A stretch of DNA of 6,699 nt from Actinomycetota bacterium (GCA_009705025.1 WLDA01000052.1:1-6699); one strand, 5' to 3'; shown: positions 1 to 6,699, numbered from the stretch's first letter. The notes: a model not told the origin generated them from the sequence alone. A program made the numbers and translations.

Positions 1-431
1 CGAACAGTTAACTCTGCTGCAATATTTACGGCATTCGTTACAACCGTTAGCGCTGGTGAATGTTCTTGGGAATCACTCGGGGCAAACTCTGTTCTTGCAG
101 CAAGCGCTCGTGCAACCTCGGTAGATGTCGTACCGCCGTTTATTCCAATTATTTGATGCCGTATAACCATTTCAGCAGCGACTTTTGCAATTCTTTGTTT
201 TACTTTGTCATCTTTTGCCACCTTGTAAGTGAGCGGCAAGCCAAGAGAGCTCCCTGTTGCAACAGCCCCACCGTGTGTGCGTGTAAGTAATTGGCGCTTT
301 GCTAAAACATCAAAATCACGCCTGATCGTCGCTGCCGATACGCCGAGTATTCGAGATGCATCATCGACTTCAACGCTTCCTTTTTCTACGACAAGTTCGA
401 GGATGCTGCTGAGGCGTTGTTGGCGATTCAT
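1..431 (-). CDS. DeoR-family transcriptional regulator (C-terminal part off window)
   Basis: Reading leftwards from ATG at 431-429, 143 codons stay open to the window edge, so the C-terminal part of the gene is missing. Residues 6-57 form a DeoR-type winged helix-turn-helix: the recognition segment VSAATIRRDFDVL (31-43) is followed by the wing signature RTHGGAV (51-57). Residues about 78-143 begin the DeoRC sensor domain, with the phosphosugar-binding loop INGGTTSTEVARAL (97-110) and a VVTNAVNIA strand-helix (130-138). Proteins of this family usually repress sugar operons and release DNA when a phosphorylated sugar binds the C-terminal domain. The start is supported by AGGAG six nucleotides upstream (442-438). 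It is divergent from the amino-sugar operon starting at 551, so it is probably that operon's regulator, comparable in role to AgaR. The family call is firm; the target and effector are inferred. Confidence 0.93.
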   Translation of the reverse strand, partial: MNRQQRLSSILELVVEKGSVEVDDASRILGVSAATIRRDFDVLAKRQLLTRTHGGAVATGSSLGLPLTYKVAKDDKVKQRIAKVAAEMVIRHQIIGINGGTTSTEVARALAARTEFAPSDSQEHSPALTVVTNAVNIAAELTV

Positions 432-437
432 GCATTT

Positions 438-442
438 CTCCT
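438..442 (-). promoter_or_regulatory. Ribosome binding site of the DeoR-family regulator
   Basis: On the minus strand the sequence reads GAGAGGAG (445-438) and is followed by six nucleotides before ATG at 431. This strong Shine-Dalgarno match fixes the start. An overlapping ATG at 435-433 is in another frame and would sit only two nucleotides from the motif. Confidence 0.8.
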
Positions 443-456
443 CTCAAATGAATAGA

Positions 457-484
457 TATGCGCAAGCATATGATTGTTTATGCT
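457..484. repeat. Cluster of three TATGC half-sites (candidate regulator-binding sites)
   Basis: Three copies of TATGC in alternating orientation lie between the divergent genes: forward at 457-461, reverse (GCATA) at 466-470 and forward at 479-483. The first two make a perfect 6+6 palindrome, ATATGC-GCAA-GCATAT (456-471). The second and third make another 6+6 inverted repeat, AGCATA-8 nt-TATGCT (465-484). DeoR-family proteins often bind multiple repeated half-sites, so this is a plausible operator cluster for the adjacent regulator. It could instead act as structure in the regulator's mRNA leader. The repeats are visible; the function is inferred. Confidence 0.45.
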
Positions 485-501
485 CACTTTACTATACAAG
501 T

Positions 502-519
502 AGTCAAAATTTTTTGACT
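502..519. promoter_or_regulatory. Palindromic operator candidate spanning the divergent -35 region
   Basis: AGTCAAAA (502-509), two T residues, then TTTTGACT (512-519) form a perfect 8+8 bp palindrome. Each arm reads TTGACT outward, so the right arm supplies the -35 hexamer of the rightward operon promoter and the left arm offers a TTGACT to the leftward strand. A repressor bound here would block the rightward promoter directly. The leftward TTGACT has no good -10 at 16-18 nt. A separate TATAGT (496-491, minus strand) is the best leftward -10 candidate, but it has a poor -35. Confidence 0.5.
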
Positions 520-550
520 CTTTCTAATCACTCGCCTATGGTTTCTCTTT
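514..550 (+). promoter_or_regulatory. Promoter of the amino-sugar operon, probably giving a leaderless mRNA
   Basis: TTGACT (514-519), a 17 nt spacer and TATGGT (537-542) closely match a housekeeping sigma-70/SigA promoter. The -10 ends eight nucleotides before ATG at 551, so transcription should start at or within a couple of bases of the start codon. The intervening bases (ttctcttt) contain no Shine-Dalgarno motif, as expected for a leaderless transcript, a common class in Actinobacteria. The -35 lies within the 502-519 palindrome. Confidence 0.7.
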
Positions 551-1441
551 ATGAGTATCAAAATTGCATGCGAATATGCAGATGCAGAGATAGCGTCACA
601 ACCATCTATCTGGGCACAAGTTGCTGATTTCGCACCAAGTTCACTCCATCTTCTACCTGAAAAGGGTGAGAAGGTTGCAGTAGTTGGTTGTGGAAGCTCT
701 TGGTTTATGTCGATGGCATATGCATCACTTCGTGAAGCAGCTGGTCACGGTGATACTGATGTTTATGTTGGATCGGAAATGAATTACGAGCGCAAGTACG
801 ACAAAATCGTTTCAATTTCGCGCTCAGGTACAACAACTGAAGTTGTAAAGATGTTAGAAAAAACAAAAATTCCTTCAGTTATGTTGACGTCAGTTCACGG
901 CTCTCCCGTAACTAAACATGCAACACATTCTATTGTGATGCCTTTCGCTGATGAAAAATCAGTGCTACAAACTCGTTGGGCAACAGCTGCTCTTGGTTTA
1001 TTGCGAATGCATTTAGGTTTTGATTTGCGATCGATTATTAAAGATGCACAAGAGGCGCTCACATGTGACCTTGGAGATTTAGTAAATGTTCAACAAATAA
1101 CTTTTCTAGGTCGTGGTTGGACAATCGGCCTTGCACAAGAAGCTGCACTTAAGACGCGTGAATCTTCACAATTCTGGGCAGAGGCATATCCTGCACTTGA
1201 TTACCGCCATGGTCCCCTTTCAATTTCAGAGCCAGGACGTGCAGTGTGGGCATTCGGTGAGATTCCAGATGATTTGATTCGAGATATTAAAAAGACTGGC
1301 GCACTATTTGAAAGTAGCACGCTTGACCCAATGGCTCATTTAATCAAGGCGCACCGAGTCGCTATCGCTATCGCGAAGAAGCGTGGTTTAGACGCCGATA
1401 ATCCTCGAGGTCTGTCACGATCCATCATTTTAGATAAGTGA
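551..1441 (+). CDS. SIS-domain sugar-phosphate isomerase/deaminase (AgaS/NagB-II/GlmS-like)
   Basis: This 296-residue cytosolic protein contains two SIS domains, at about 38-160 and 180-285. SIS1 carries VVGCGSSWFMS (44-54) and SISRSGTTTEV (88-98), the phosphosugar-binding loops. SIS2 carries FLGRGW (185-190), EAALKTRESSQFW (197-209) and YRHGPLS (218-224). Set against E. coli GlmS, E197, K201, E204 and H220 match E481, K485, E488 and H504. The C-terminal PRGLSR (285-290) matches PRNLAK but has Arg290 in place of the Schiff-base Lys603. There is no glutaminase domain, so it is not a GlmS synthase. The likely role is deamination/isomerisation of a hexosamine-6-phosphate to a ketohexose-6-phosphate plus ammonia, completing the pathway with the next two genes. 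It is shorter than typical AgaS (about 390 residues) or NagB-II (about 340). An upstream ATG at 538 is in another frame. The family is sure; the substrate is inferred. Confidence 0.9.
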   Translation: MSIKIACEYADAEIASQPSIWAQVADFAPSSLHLLPEKGEKVAVVGCGSSWFMSMAYASLREAAGHGDTDVYVGSEMNYERKYDKIVSISRSGTTTEVVKMLEKTKIPSVMLTSVHGSPVTKHATHSIVMPFADEKSVLQTRWATAALGLLRMHLGFDLRSIIKDAQEALTCDLGDLVNVQQITFLGRGWTIGLAQEAALKTRESSQFWAEAYPALDYRHGPLSISEPGRAVWAFGEIPDDLIRDIKKTGALFESSTLDPMAHLIKAHRVAIAIAKKRGLDADNPRGLSRSIILDK

Positions 1442-1456
1442 TTTAGACTAGCCAGC

Positions 1457-2362
1457 GTGAAACTTGTCGCGGCTATCGATGTTGGTGGGACAAGTATCAA
1501 GGGCGCCTTGGTGGATCCTGATCTACACATCATTGCAACTGCTAATGCTCCAACTCCACAAAACGATGTAGAAGGCAGCAAGACTGTAAAAGTAATTAGT
1601 GAATTACTTTCTAAGTTGGCATCTCCCGGTGAAATCAAAGCTGTTGGATTAGCAGTACCCGGTGCTCTCGATGAGACTAATGGAATTTCAAGATGGTCAG
1701 GAAATTTAGGGTGGAAGAATCTTCCGATTCGTGACTTACTTGCTCGTGAAATAAAGATTCCTGTTGCATTCGGTCACGATGTTCGTACTGGTGCGCTTGC
1801 TGAACTCCGAAATGGTGCTGCAAAAGGCCTAAATAATGCAATCTTTATCCCTATTGGTACCGGAATTGCAGCCGCACTGATTATCGATGGTCAAATTAGA
1901 TCATCCAATGGTTTTGCTGGAGAAATTGGTCATGTCAATGTTGGTGGGGAATTCAATTGTGTTTGCGGCAAAAAAGGATGTTTGGAAGCAGCCGCTTCTG
2001 CCCTTTCTATTACGAATGCATATGCGCAAGCATCTGGGAAAACAGGAACTAGTAGTGAAGAGATTGCAACACTTTCACAAAATGGTGATGCGATTGCTCA
2101 AAAAATATGGGAAAACGCTATGGCCTCTATTGCCACTGCATGCCAAATGCTTATAACTGTTCTCGCCCCTGAAGTAATTATTTTTGGTGGTGGCTTATCG
2201 CAATCAGGGAATTTGCTAATTGATCCAATTGCTAAATCTCTGGGTGAGTCACTTACATTTCAAAAAGTCCCACAATTAGTTATTGCTCACTACGGCGCTC
2301 AGGCTGGAACTATTGGTTGCGCAATGTTGGCACTTGATTTACTTCCTAATGGAGGTAACTAA
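1457..2362 (+). CDS. ROK-family sugar kinase (probable N-acetylhexosamine kinase)
   Basis: This 301-residue protein starts with GTG, 15 nt after the SIS gene. AIDVGGTSIKGALVD (6-20) is the ATP phosphate-binding loop. GLAVPGALD (64-72), the catalytic segment FGHDVRTGALAEL (105-117, Asp108 as general base), IPIGTGIAAALIIDG (131-145), FAGEIGHV (153-160, sugar-binding Glu156 and His159) and the zinc site CVCGKKGCLE (168-177; Cys168, Cys170, Cys175 with His159) follow in ROK order. IFGGGLSQSG (242-251) is the second nucleotide-binding motif. The Asp is preceded by GH where textbook members have EN, a variant I believe is common in actinobacterial ROK proteins. It lacks an N-terminal winged helix, so it is a kinase and not a ROK repressor. 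Its place before the deacetylase suggests it makes GlcNAc-6-P or GalNAc-6-P; glucokinase or ManNAc kinase activity cannot be excluded. No Shine-Dalgarno is visible; TAGACT (1444-1449) lies seven nucleotides before the start. Confidence 0.9.
   Translation: MKLVAAIDVGGTSIKGALVDPDLHIIATANAPTPQNDVEGSKTVKVISELLSKLASPGEIKAVGLAVPGALDETNGISRWSGNLGWKNLPIRDLLAREIKIPVAFGHDVRTGALAELRNGAAKGLNNAIFIPIGTGIAAALIIDGQIRSSNGFAGEIGHVNVGGEFNCVCGKKGCLEAAASALSITNAYAQASGKTGTSSEEIATLSQNGDAIAQKIWENAMASIATACQMLITVLAPEVIIFGGGLSQSGNLLIDPIAKSLGESLTFQKVPQLVIAHYGAQAGTIGCAMLALDLLPNGGN
2351..2355 (+). promoter_or_regulatory. Ribosome binding site that sets the nagA start
   Basis: GGAGG lies inside the last codons of the ROK kinase gene, eight nucleotides before ATG at 2364. 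It supports that start over in-frame upstream ATGs at 2283 and 2349; the first would place 27 extra residues, with no family resemblance, antiparallel to nothing but over the kinase's 3' end. It also ties nagA translation to the kinase, whose stop codon lies one base before the ATG. Confidence 0.8.
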
Positions 2363-2363
2363 G

Positions 2364-3458
2364 ATGATTATCCAAGCCTCCTCTGGTGTTGTAGAAGGCG
2401 CCTTAAGAAAAAATTTTTGGTTAGAGATATCAAATAACACGATTTCTCATATCGAAAATGGGGCAAATGAAAAAGCTGACAAAGTAATTGAAGGCATCCT
2501 TATTCCTGGTTTTGTCGATATTCATTGCCATGGTGGCGGTGGTGCATACTTTTCATCCCCTGACCCAGAAGATATTGATCGAGTAATTGATGCTCATGCC
2601 CAACATGGGACAACATCAATGCTTGCAAGCTTGGTGAGTGAACCAATTGAAAAACTAATTGAACAAATCAAAAGAATTAATCCATATGTAGGAACTAGCG
2701 CGATAAAGGGAATTCACCTGGAAGGTCCTTATCTTTCACATGCTCGCTGTGGTGCGCATGATCCATCACTATTGCGCACCCCATCAGTAAAAGAACTACA
2801 ACGATTACTCGATGCCGGGCAAGGCAATATTTCAATGATTACTCTGGCTCCCGAGTTAGAAGGGGCACTGGATGCAATTGATTTCCTTGTTGAAGAAGGC
2901 GTAGTTGTTGCACTTGGCCACACTGAAGCAACTGCTCATATTGCACTTGAAGCCATCGATTACGGCGCAACAATTATTACTCACTTCACAAATGGAATGC
3001 CAAAACTTGGAAATGATGCAGGAACAATTTCTGAAGTAGCACTGGCCGATGATCGGTTATCTCTTGAATTGATTTTGGATGGAGCACATATAAAGAAAGA
3101 AGACACTGAAGAGATTCTTGCCTTGGCATCCCATAGATCTATTCTTGTTACAGATGCAATCTCTGCTGCGGGAAGTATTGATGGACAATACAAAATCGGT
3201 GAACTCGATGTTGATGTGTCTGAGGGAATAGCAAGGCTTGTTAGCAATAAGTCTCTGGCAGGAAGTACCTTGACTATGGATCGCGCATTTATGAAGCTAC
3301 ATAAGGATTTCAAGGTTTCCATCGAGGATGCTGTTAATTCTTCTTCCGCGCTTCCTGCTGGAGAAATTGGTATGGGCAATGTCGGCGAGATTGCACTTGG
3401 AATGAGTGCAGATTTGTTAGAACTCACACAAACAGGAGAGGTAGTTATAATTCACTGA
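2364..3458 (+). CDS. nagA: N-acetylglucosamine-6-phosphate deacetylase (or GalNAc-6-P deacetylase)
   Basis: This 364-residue protein is an amidohydrolase-superfamily metalloenzyme, near the usual family length of about 380. It hydrolyses N-acetylhexosamine-6-phosphate to the hexosamine-6-phosphate and acetate. The motifs run in family order: PGFVDIHCHGGGG (48-60), HGTTS (81-85), IHLEGPYLS (117-125), ALGHTEAT (183-190), THFTNGMPKL (206-215), LVTDAISAAG (261-270) and LAGSTLTMD (298-306). Expected metal and catalytic residues are Glu120, His186, His207 and Asp264. His54 and His56 form the HxH that allows a second metal, as in B. subtilis NagA and unlike the Q/N pair of E. coli NagA. The start at 2364 is supported by GGAGG. 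It follows the ROK stop by one base, and its own stop overlaps the next gene as TGATG, implying co-translation. The AgaA (GalNAc-6-P) alternative is not distinguishable by motif. Confidence 0.93.
   Translation: MIIQASSGVVEGALRKNFWLEISNNTISHIENGANEKADKVIEGILIPGFVDIHCHGGGGAYFSSPDPEDIDRVIDAHAQHGTTSMLASLVSEPIEKLIEQIKRINPYVGTSAIKGIHLEGPYLSHARCGAHDPSLLRTPSVKELQRLLDAGQGNISMITLAPELEGALDAIDFLVEEGVVVALGHTEATAHIALEAIDYGATIITHFTNGMPKLGNDAGTISEVALADDRLSLELILDGAHIKKEDTEEILALASHRSILVTDAISAAGSIDGQYKIGELDVDVSEGIARLVSNKSLAGSTLTMDRAFMKLHKDFKVSIEDAVNSSSALPAGEIGMGNVGEIALGMSADLLELTQTGEVVIIH
3423..3451 (+). promoter_or_regulatory. Candidate internal promoter for the SnoaL-like gene
   Basis: Within the last codons of nagA, CTCACA (3423-3428, four of six matches to TTGACA), a 17 nt spacer and a perfect TATAAT (3446-3451) precede ATG at 3458 by six nucleotides. 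The layout resembles a leaderless promoter. The alternative is simple translational coupling through TGATG. The only purine-rich run, AGGAGAGG (3434-3441), ends 16 nt before the ATG, too far for a normal ribosome binding site. Confidence 0.35.
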
Positions 3459-3874
3459 TGACACTAGAAAATAATCGCAAGGCCGCGTATGACTTTTTTG
3501 ATCAAATTTGGAATAAGAGAGATGAGAGTGCAATTGATCGCTTTATCGCTCTCGATGCTGCAGGAAATGACCCGAAATTCGGTGTTGGGCGTGAAAGTTT
3601 TAGAGAACAATGGAAAAAGTGGCAAGCAGCTTTTCCTGATCTTCACTTTGATGTTCAAGAAGTAATTTGTGAAGGCAATCGCGTTGTCTCCCGTTGGCAT
3701 CTGACTGGAACACACACTGGCGCAGAATTTCTTGGTCAGCCACCAACTGGAAATAAGGTCTCAGTAGATGGTGTCAGTATCGACACAATCAAAGACGGAA
3801 TTGTCCTAGATGGATTTGATGCGTGGGATTCTCTTGGATTTAGACAACAACTTGGAATTCTTCCTAAAGATTAG
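3458..3874 (+). CDS. SnoaL-like ester cyclase/NTF2-fold protein
   Basis: This 138-residue protein has the SnoaL-like, NTF2-fold pattern: an N-terminal helix AAYDFFDQIWNKRDESAIDRF (9-29, key residues Phe13, Trp18, Asn19), a GRESFREQWKKW segment (44-55) followed by FPDLHFDVQEV (59-69), the central strand VVSRWHLTGTHTG (77-89), and a terminal strand-helix ending WDSLGFRQQLGILP (123-136). Such proteins include polyketide ring cyclases but also many small enzymes of unknown reaction; the homologous fold alone does not identify a substrate. No signal peptide is seen, so it is probably cytosolic. The start overlaps the nagA stop by one base (TGATG), making it the last gene of the amino-sugar operon. 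Its final 69 bp overlap the 3' end of the convergent gene. The C-terminal LGFRQQLGILP resembles the usual family ending, so this reading frame looks real through the overlap. Confidence 0.85.
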   Translation: MTLENNRKAAYDFFDQIWNKRDESAIDRFIALDAAGNDPKFGVGRESFREQWKKWQAAFPDLHFDVQEVICEGNRVVSRWHLTGTHTGAEFLGQPPTGNKVSVDGVSIDTIKDGIVLDGFDAWDSLGFRQQLGILPKD

Positions 3875-5248
3875 AAAACCAATAGCGCCAACCAGTGCTA
3901 AGCCAACCCACTGCCAAAAAGAAATTGGGAATGGCTTGTGCGCAGGTAAATCAGCGCTGCGAGCACTTTTTGAGCCATCAAGAACTAATGTAGAAACCAC
4001 GCCCGCATGATCTGTTGCTAAACAAATTCCAGAATCTGGAGCTGCGATTCCCATACGCTGCGCTATTTCTTGTGTATTACCAATCTGTTCTTCATTAGAA
4101 CATTGCCATGTGTTCTCATTTTCTGGCCACGTGTTCCCGATAATTTCTGAAGAAATCTCTTTGATCCCATTTCTAATGAATACATAATCTAGTCGGTCAC
4201 TAAATCCATATTTATTGCCCATTTTTTTTGCTTCATCAAATCTCATACCGTCAGGACCAGCCAGTAATGCACTCATTCCCCATGAATAGTTCTCTGGAAG
4301 TAATGGATTCGGATCTGCTTCCATATATCCAGCATCACGCATCGTCCAATAAGCACTGCAATTATGTTTTTGTACTGGGCAGGCATCACTTTCAATTGGT
4401 TGTTCGCCAGGATTTGGCGCATCTAGAGGACGTGGATCGCGTGGATCAGAATTGAAATCACCAAGGACCACAAGTGGCATCGTTGTGTTTTCAAGATCAT
4501 TGACTAATTGCGTTGCTTGCTTAGCTGCATTAGGAACTTTCCCTTCGTCCCAAATAGATTCCAAGTGGGTTGTAACAAATCGAACTGGTTGATTCCCAAT
4601 AGATATATCTGCCCAGGTATAGCCACGATAAATAGTCATCAGCGTTGGAACAATGCTGTATGTGTCTACATATTCTGTGTTTCCAACTTTTAGAACTTTA
4701 TCTGCTAACTCTTTCTTGATTGCTAGTGCATCACCAATTACAAAACCACATGCAGCTTTGTCTTGACCAAATAGAGGTTGGAAAGTTGAAGGGTCATTGA
4801 CCATCGTCAGAAAAGGAACCGCGGCTATTGAATACCCTGGGTTGAAAGCTTCTTTCCCATCAAATTTTGCCAGCACATATTCACTTCCTTGTGCCTTTGT
4901 AGCTTCTAGAAATTGCTTTGTAAAATTTAGAACTTCGACCTTTTTACTCCACGCATTCTTCTTGCAATACCAAATAGTTGCTTCTTGTATCCCAATAACA
5001 TCAGCATCATTGCTAATCGCTTCTTGCGCCAATTTTGGTGCGCGCTGTGCGAAATCATTAGCCTTTACTTGGCTCCACATAAATTGCGCAGCAGCAGGAA
5101 AATCAGGAATTAGTTTGAGCGCTATTCCAACATCTGCGCCTAGGTAGAGATTTCGGGATAAAACAGTTACTTGGTTATCGCTAGCTTGAGCGGATGCCGG
5201 AACGAGAAATGAAAATGTTAATGCGATGGCGAAGAAGAGACGCTTCAT
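3806..5248 (-). CDS. Secreted, membrane-anchored endonuclease/exonuclease/phosphatase-family protein
   Basis: This 480-residue protein starts at ATG 5248. Residues 1-20 are a clear signal peptide (KR, hydrophobic core, then VPASA with probable cleavage after Ala20). The DNase I-like metal-dependent phosphoesterase fold follows: SRNLYLGAD (31-39, Asn33), DVIGIQEA (83-90, metal-binding Glu89), VRFVTTHLES (222-231, His228), VVLGDFNSDPRD (260-271, Asp264 and Asn266), FSDRLDYVFIR (349-359) and ATDHAGVVST (411-420, Asp413-His414). All signature residues are present, so it should be active. Six cysteines after the signal (95, 168, 290, 297, 383, 409) could form disulfides. A membrane helix (about 444-461) and a strongly basic tail anchor it with the catalytic domain outside. 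The target could be nucleic acid, a nucleotide or a phospholipid headgroup. It follows guaB1 by 17 nt. An in-frame TTG at 5278 would add ten residues ahead of the signal peptide and is unlikely. Confidence 0.88.
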   Translation of the reverse strand: MKRLFFAIALTFSFLVPASAQASDNQVTVLSRNLYLGADVGIALKLIPDFPAAAQFMWSQVKANDFAQRAPKLAQEAISNDADVIGIQEATIWYCKKNAWSKKVEVLNFTKQFLEATKAQGSEYVLAKFDGKEAFNPGYSIAAVPFLTMVNDPSTFQPLFGQDKAACGFVIGDALAIKKELADKVLKVGNTEYVDTYSIVPTLMTIYRGYTWADISIGNQPVRFVTTHLESIWDEGKVPNAAKQATQLVNDLENTTMPLVVLGDFNSDPRDPRPLDAPNPGEQPIESDACPVQKHNCSAYWTMRDAGYMEADPNPLLPENYSWGMSALLAGPDGMRFDEAKKMGNKYGFSDRLDYVFIRNGIKEISSEIIGNTWPENENTWQCSNEEQIGNTQEIAQRMGIAAPDSGICLATDHAGVVSTLVLDGSKSARSADLPAHKPFPISFWQWVGLALVGAIGFLIFRKNSKLLSKSKRIPRIKSI

Positions 5249-5261
5249 GCCTGCAATGCTA
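5249..5261 (-). promoter_or_regulatory. TANNNT element ahead of the secreted EEP gene
   Basis: On the minus strand TAGCAT (5261-5256) is followed by seven nucleotides and ATG at 5248. No good Shine-Dalgarno is present; the nearest purines are a weak GCAGG. The spacing fits a leaderless start, but the matching -35 position reads TTCCTC (5284-5279), which is poor, so read-through from guaB1 is equally possible. Confidence 0.25.
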
Positions 5262-5265
5262 GAAC

Positions 5266-6699
<1,434 letters not shown>

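Noticed and set aside
229..627. Rightward open frame across the DeoR gene and control region
   Set aside because: It runs opposite a clearly recognisable DeoR protein and through the promoter region, with no recognisable domain. It is an antisense shadow.
2021..2035. A second copy of TATGCGCAAGCAT inside the kinase gene, resembling the intergenic repeat
   Set aside because: It encodes Tyr-Ala-Gln-Ala in a normal helical part of the ROK protein and lacks the second full arm of the palindrome. Chance similarity is the simpler explanation, though a regulator footprint there cannot be excluded.
2981..3427. Long antisense open frame opposite nagA (148 codons)
   Set aside because: Its product is low-complexity and rich in Ser, Pro and Ile, with no domain motifs. 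The plus-strand frame has all the NagA motifs, so this is a shadow of the coding bias.
3771..3786. Small inverted repeat GTGTC-6 nt-GACAC near the end of the SnoaL gene, on the exit path of the leftward EEP transcript
   Set aside because: The stem is only 5 bp, has no T-run after it on either strand, and lies within coding sequence, so it is not a credible intrinsic terminator.
3916..3951. Possible LPxTG-like sortase signal (LPAHKP before the C-terminal membrane helix of the EEP protein)
   Set aside because: The Thr-Gly required by sortase A-type signals is absent. The helix followed by a long basic tail is better read as a plain membrane anchor.

Overview
The window looks like chromosome from a low-GC, streamlined actinobacterium. 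The best taxonomic clue is the right-hand gene: GuaB1, the CBS-domain IMPDH-like GMP reductase, is typical of Actinobacteria. Base composition is about 40-45% G+C by eye, genes are tightly packed, and several starts have a -10-like hexamer 6-8 nt upstream with no Shine-Dalgarno sequence. Together these would fit freshwater acI-type actinobacteria (Nanopelagicales), but that placement is an inference. No mobile elements, tRNA or rRNA genes, CRISPR arrays or stretches over 300 nt without a gene are visible.

Left part (1-550). A DeoR-family regulator runs leftwards out of the window. It faces a compact divergent control region (436-550) that holds an 8+8 bp perfect palindrome with a TTGACT -35-like element in each arm, plus a cluster of TATGC half-sites. 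Middle part (551-3874). A rightward operon encodes a SIS-domain sugar-phosphate isomerase/deaminase, a ROK-family sugar kinase, an N-acetylhexosamine-6-phosphate deacetylase (NagA/AgaA type) and a SnoaL-like NTF2-fold protein. Right part (3806-6699). Two leftward genes follow: guaB1, cut by the window edge by probably only its initiator Met, and a secreted, membrane-anchored endonuclease/exonuclease/phosphatase-family protein. The last gene of each group overlaps the other tail to tail by 69 bp.

The middle operon reads as a self-contained amino-sugar catabolic cassette. The ROK protein phosphorylates an N-acetylhexosamine, the deacetylase removes acetate, and the SIS protein would deaminate and isomerise the hexosamine-6-phosphate, replacing classical NagB. 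The divergent DeoR protein, with its phosphosugar-sensing domain, is the obvious local regulator. Whether the substrate is GlcNAc or GalNAc cannot be settled from sequence alone. The right-hand pair suggests purine-nucleotide interconversion next to an extracellular phosphodiesterase or nuclease, but a functional link between them is only a hypothesis.

Nothing here is clearly a new biological system. The most useful observations are the regulatory architecture, the unusually short deaminase candidate with a Lys-to-Arg change at the GlmS Lys603 position, the SnoaL-like protein joined to nagA, and three start or edge corrections.
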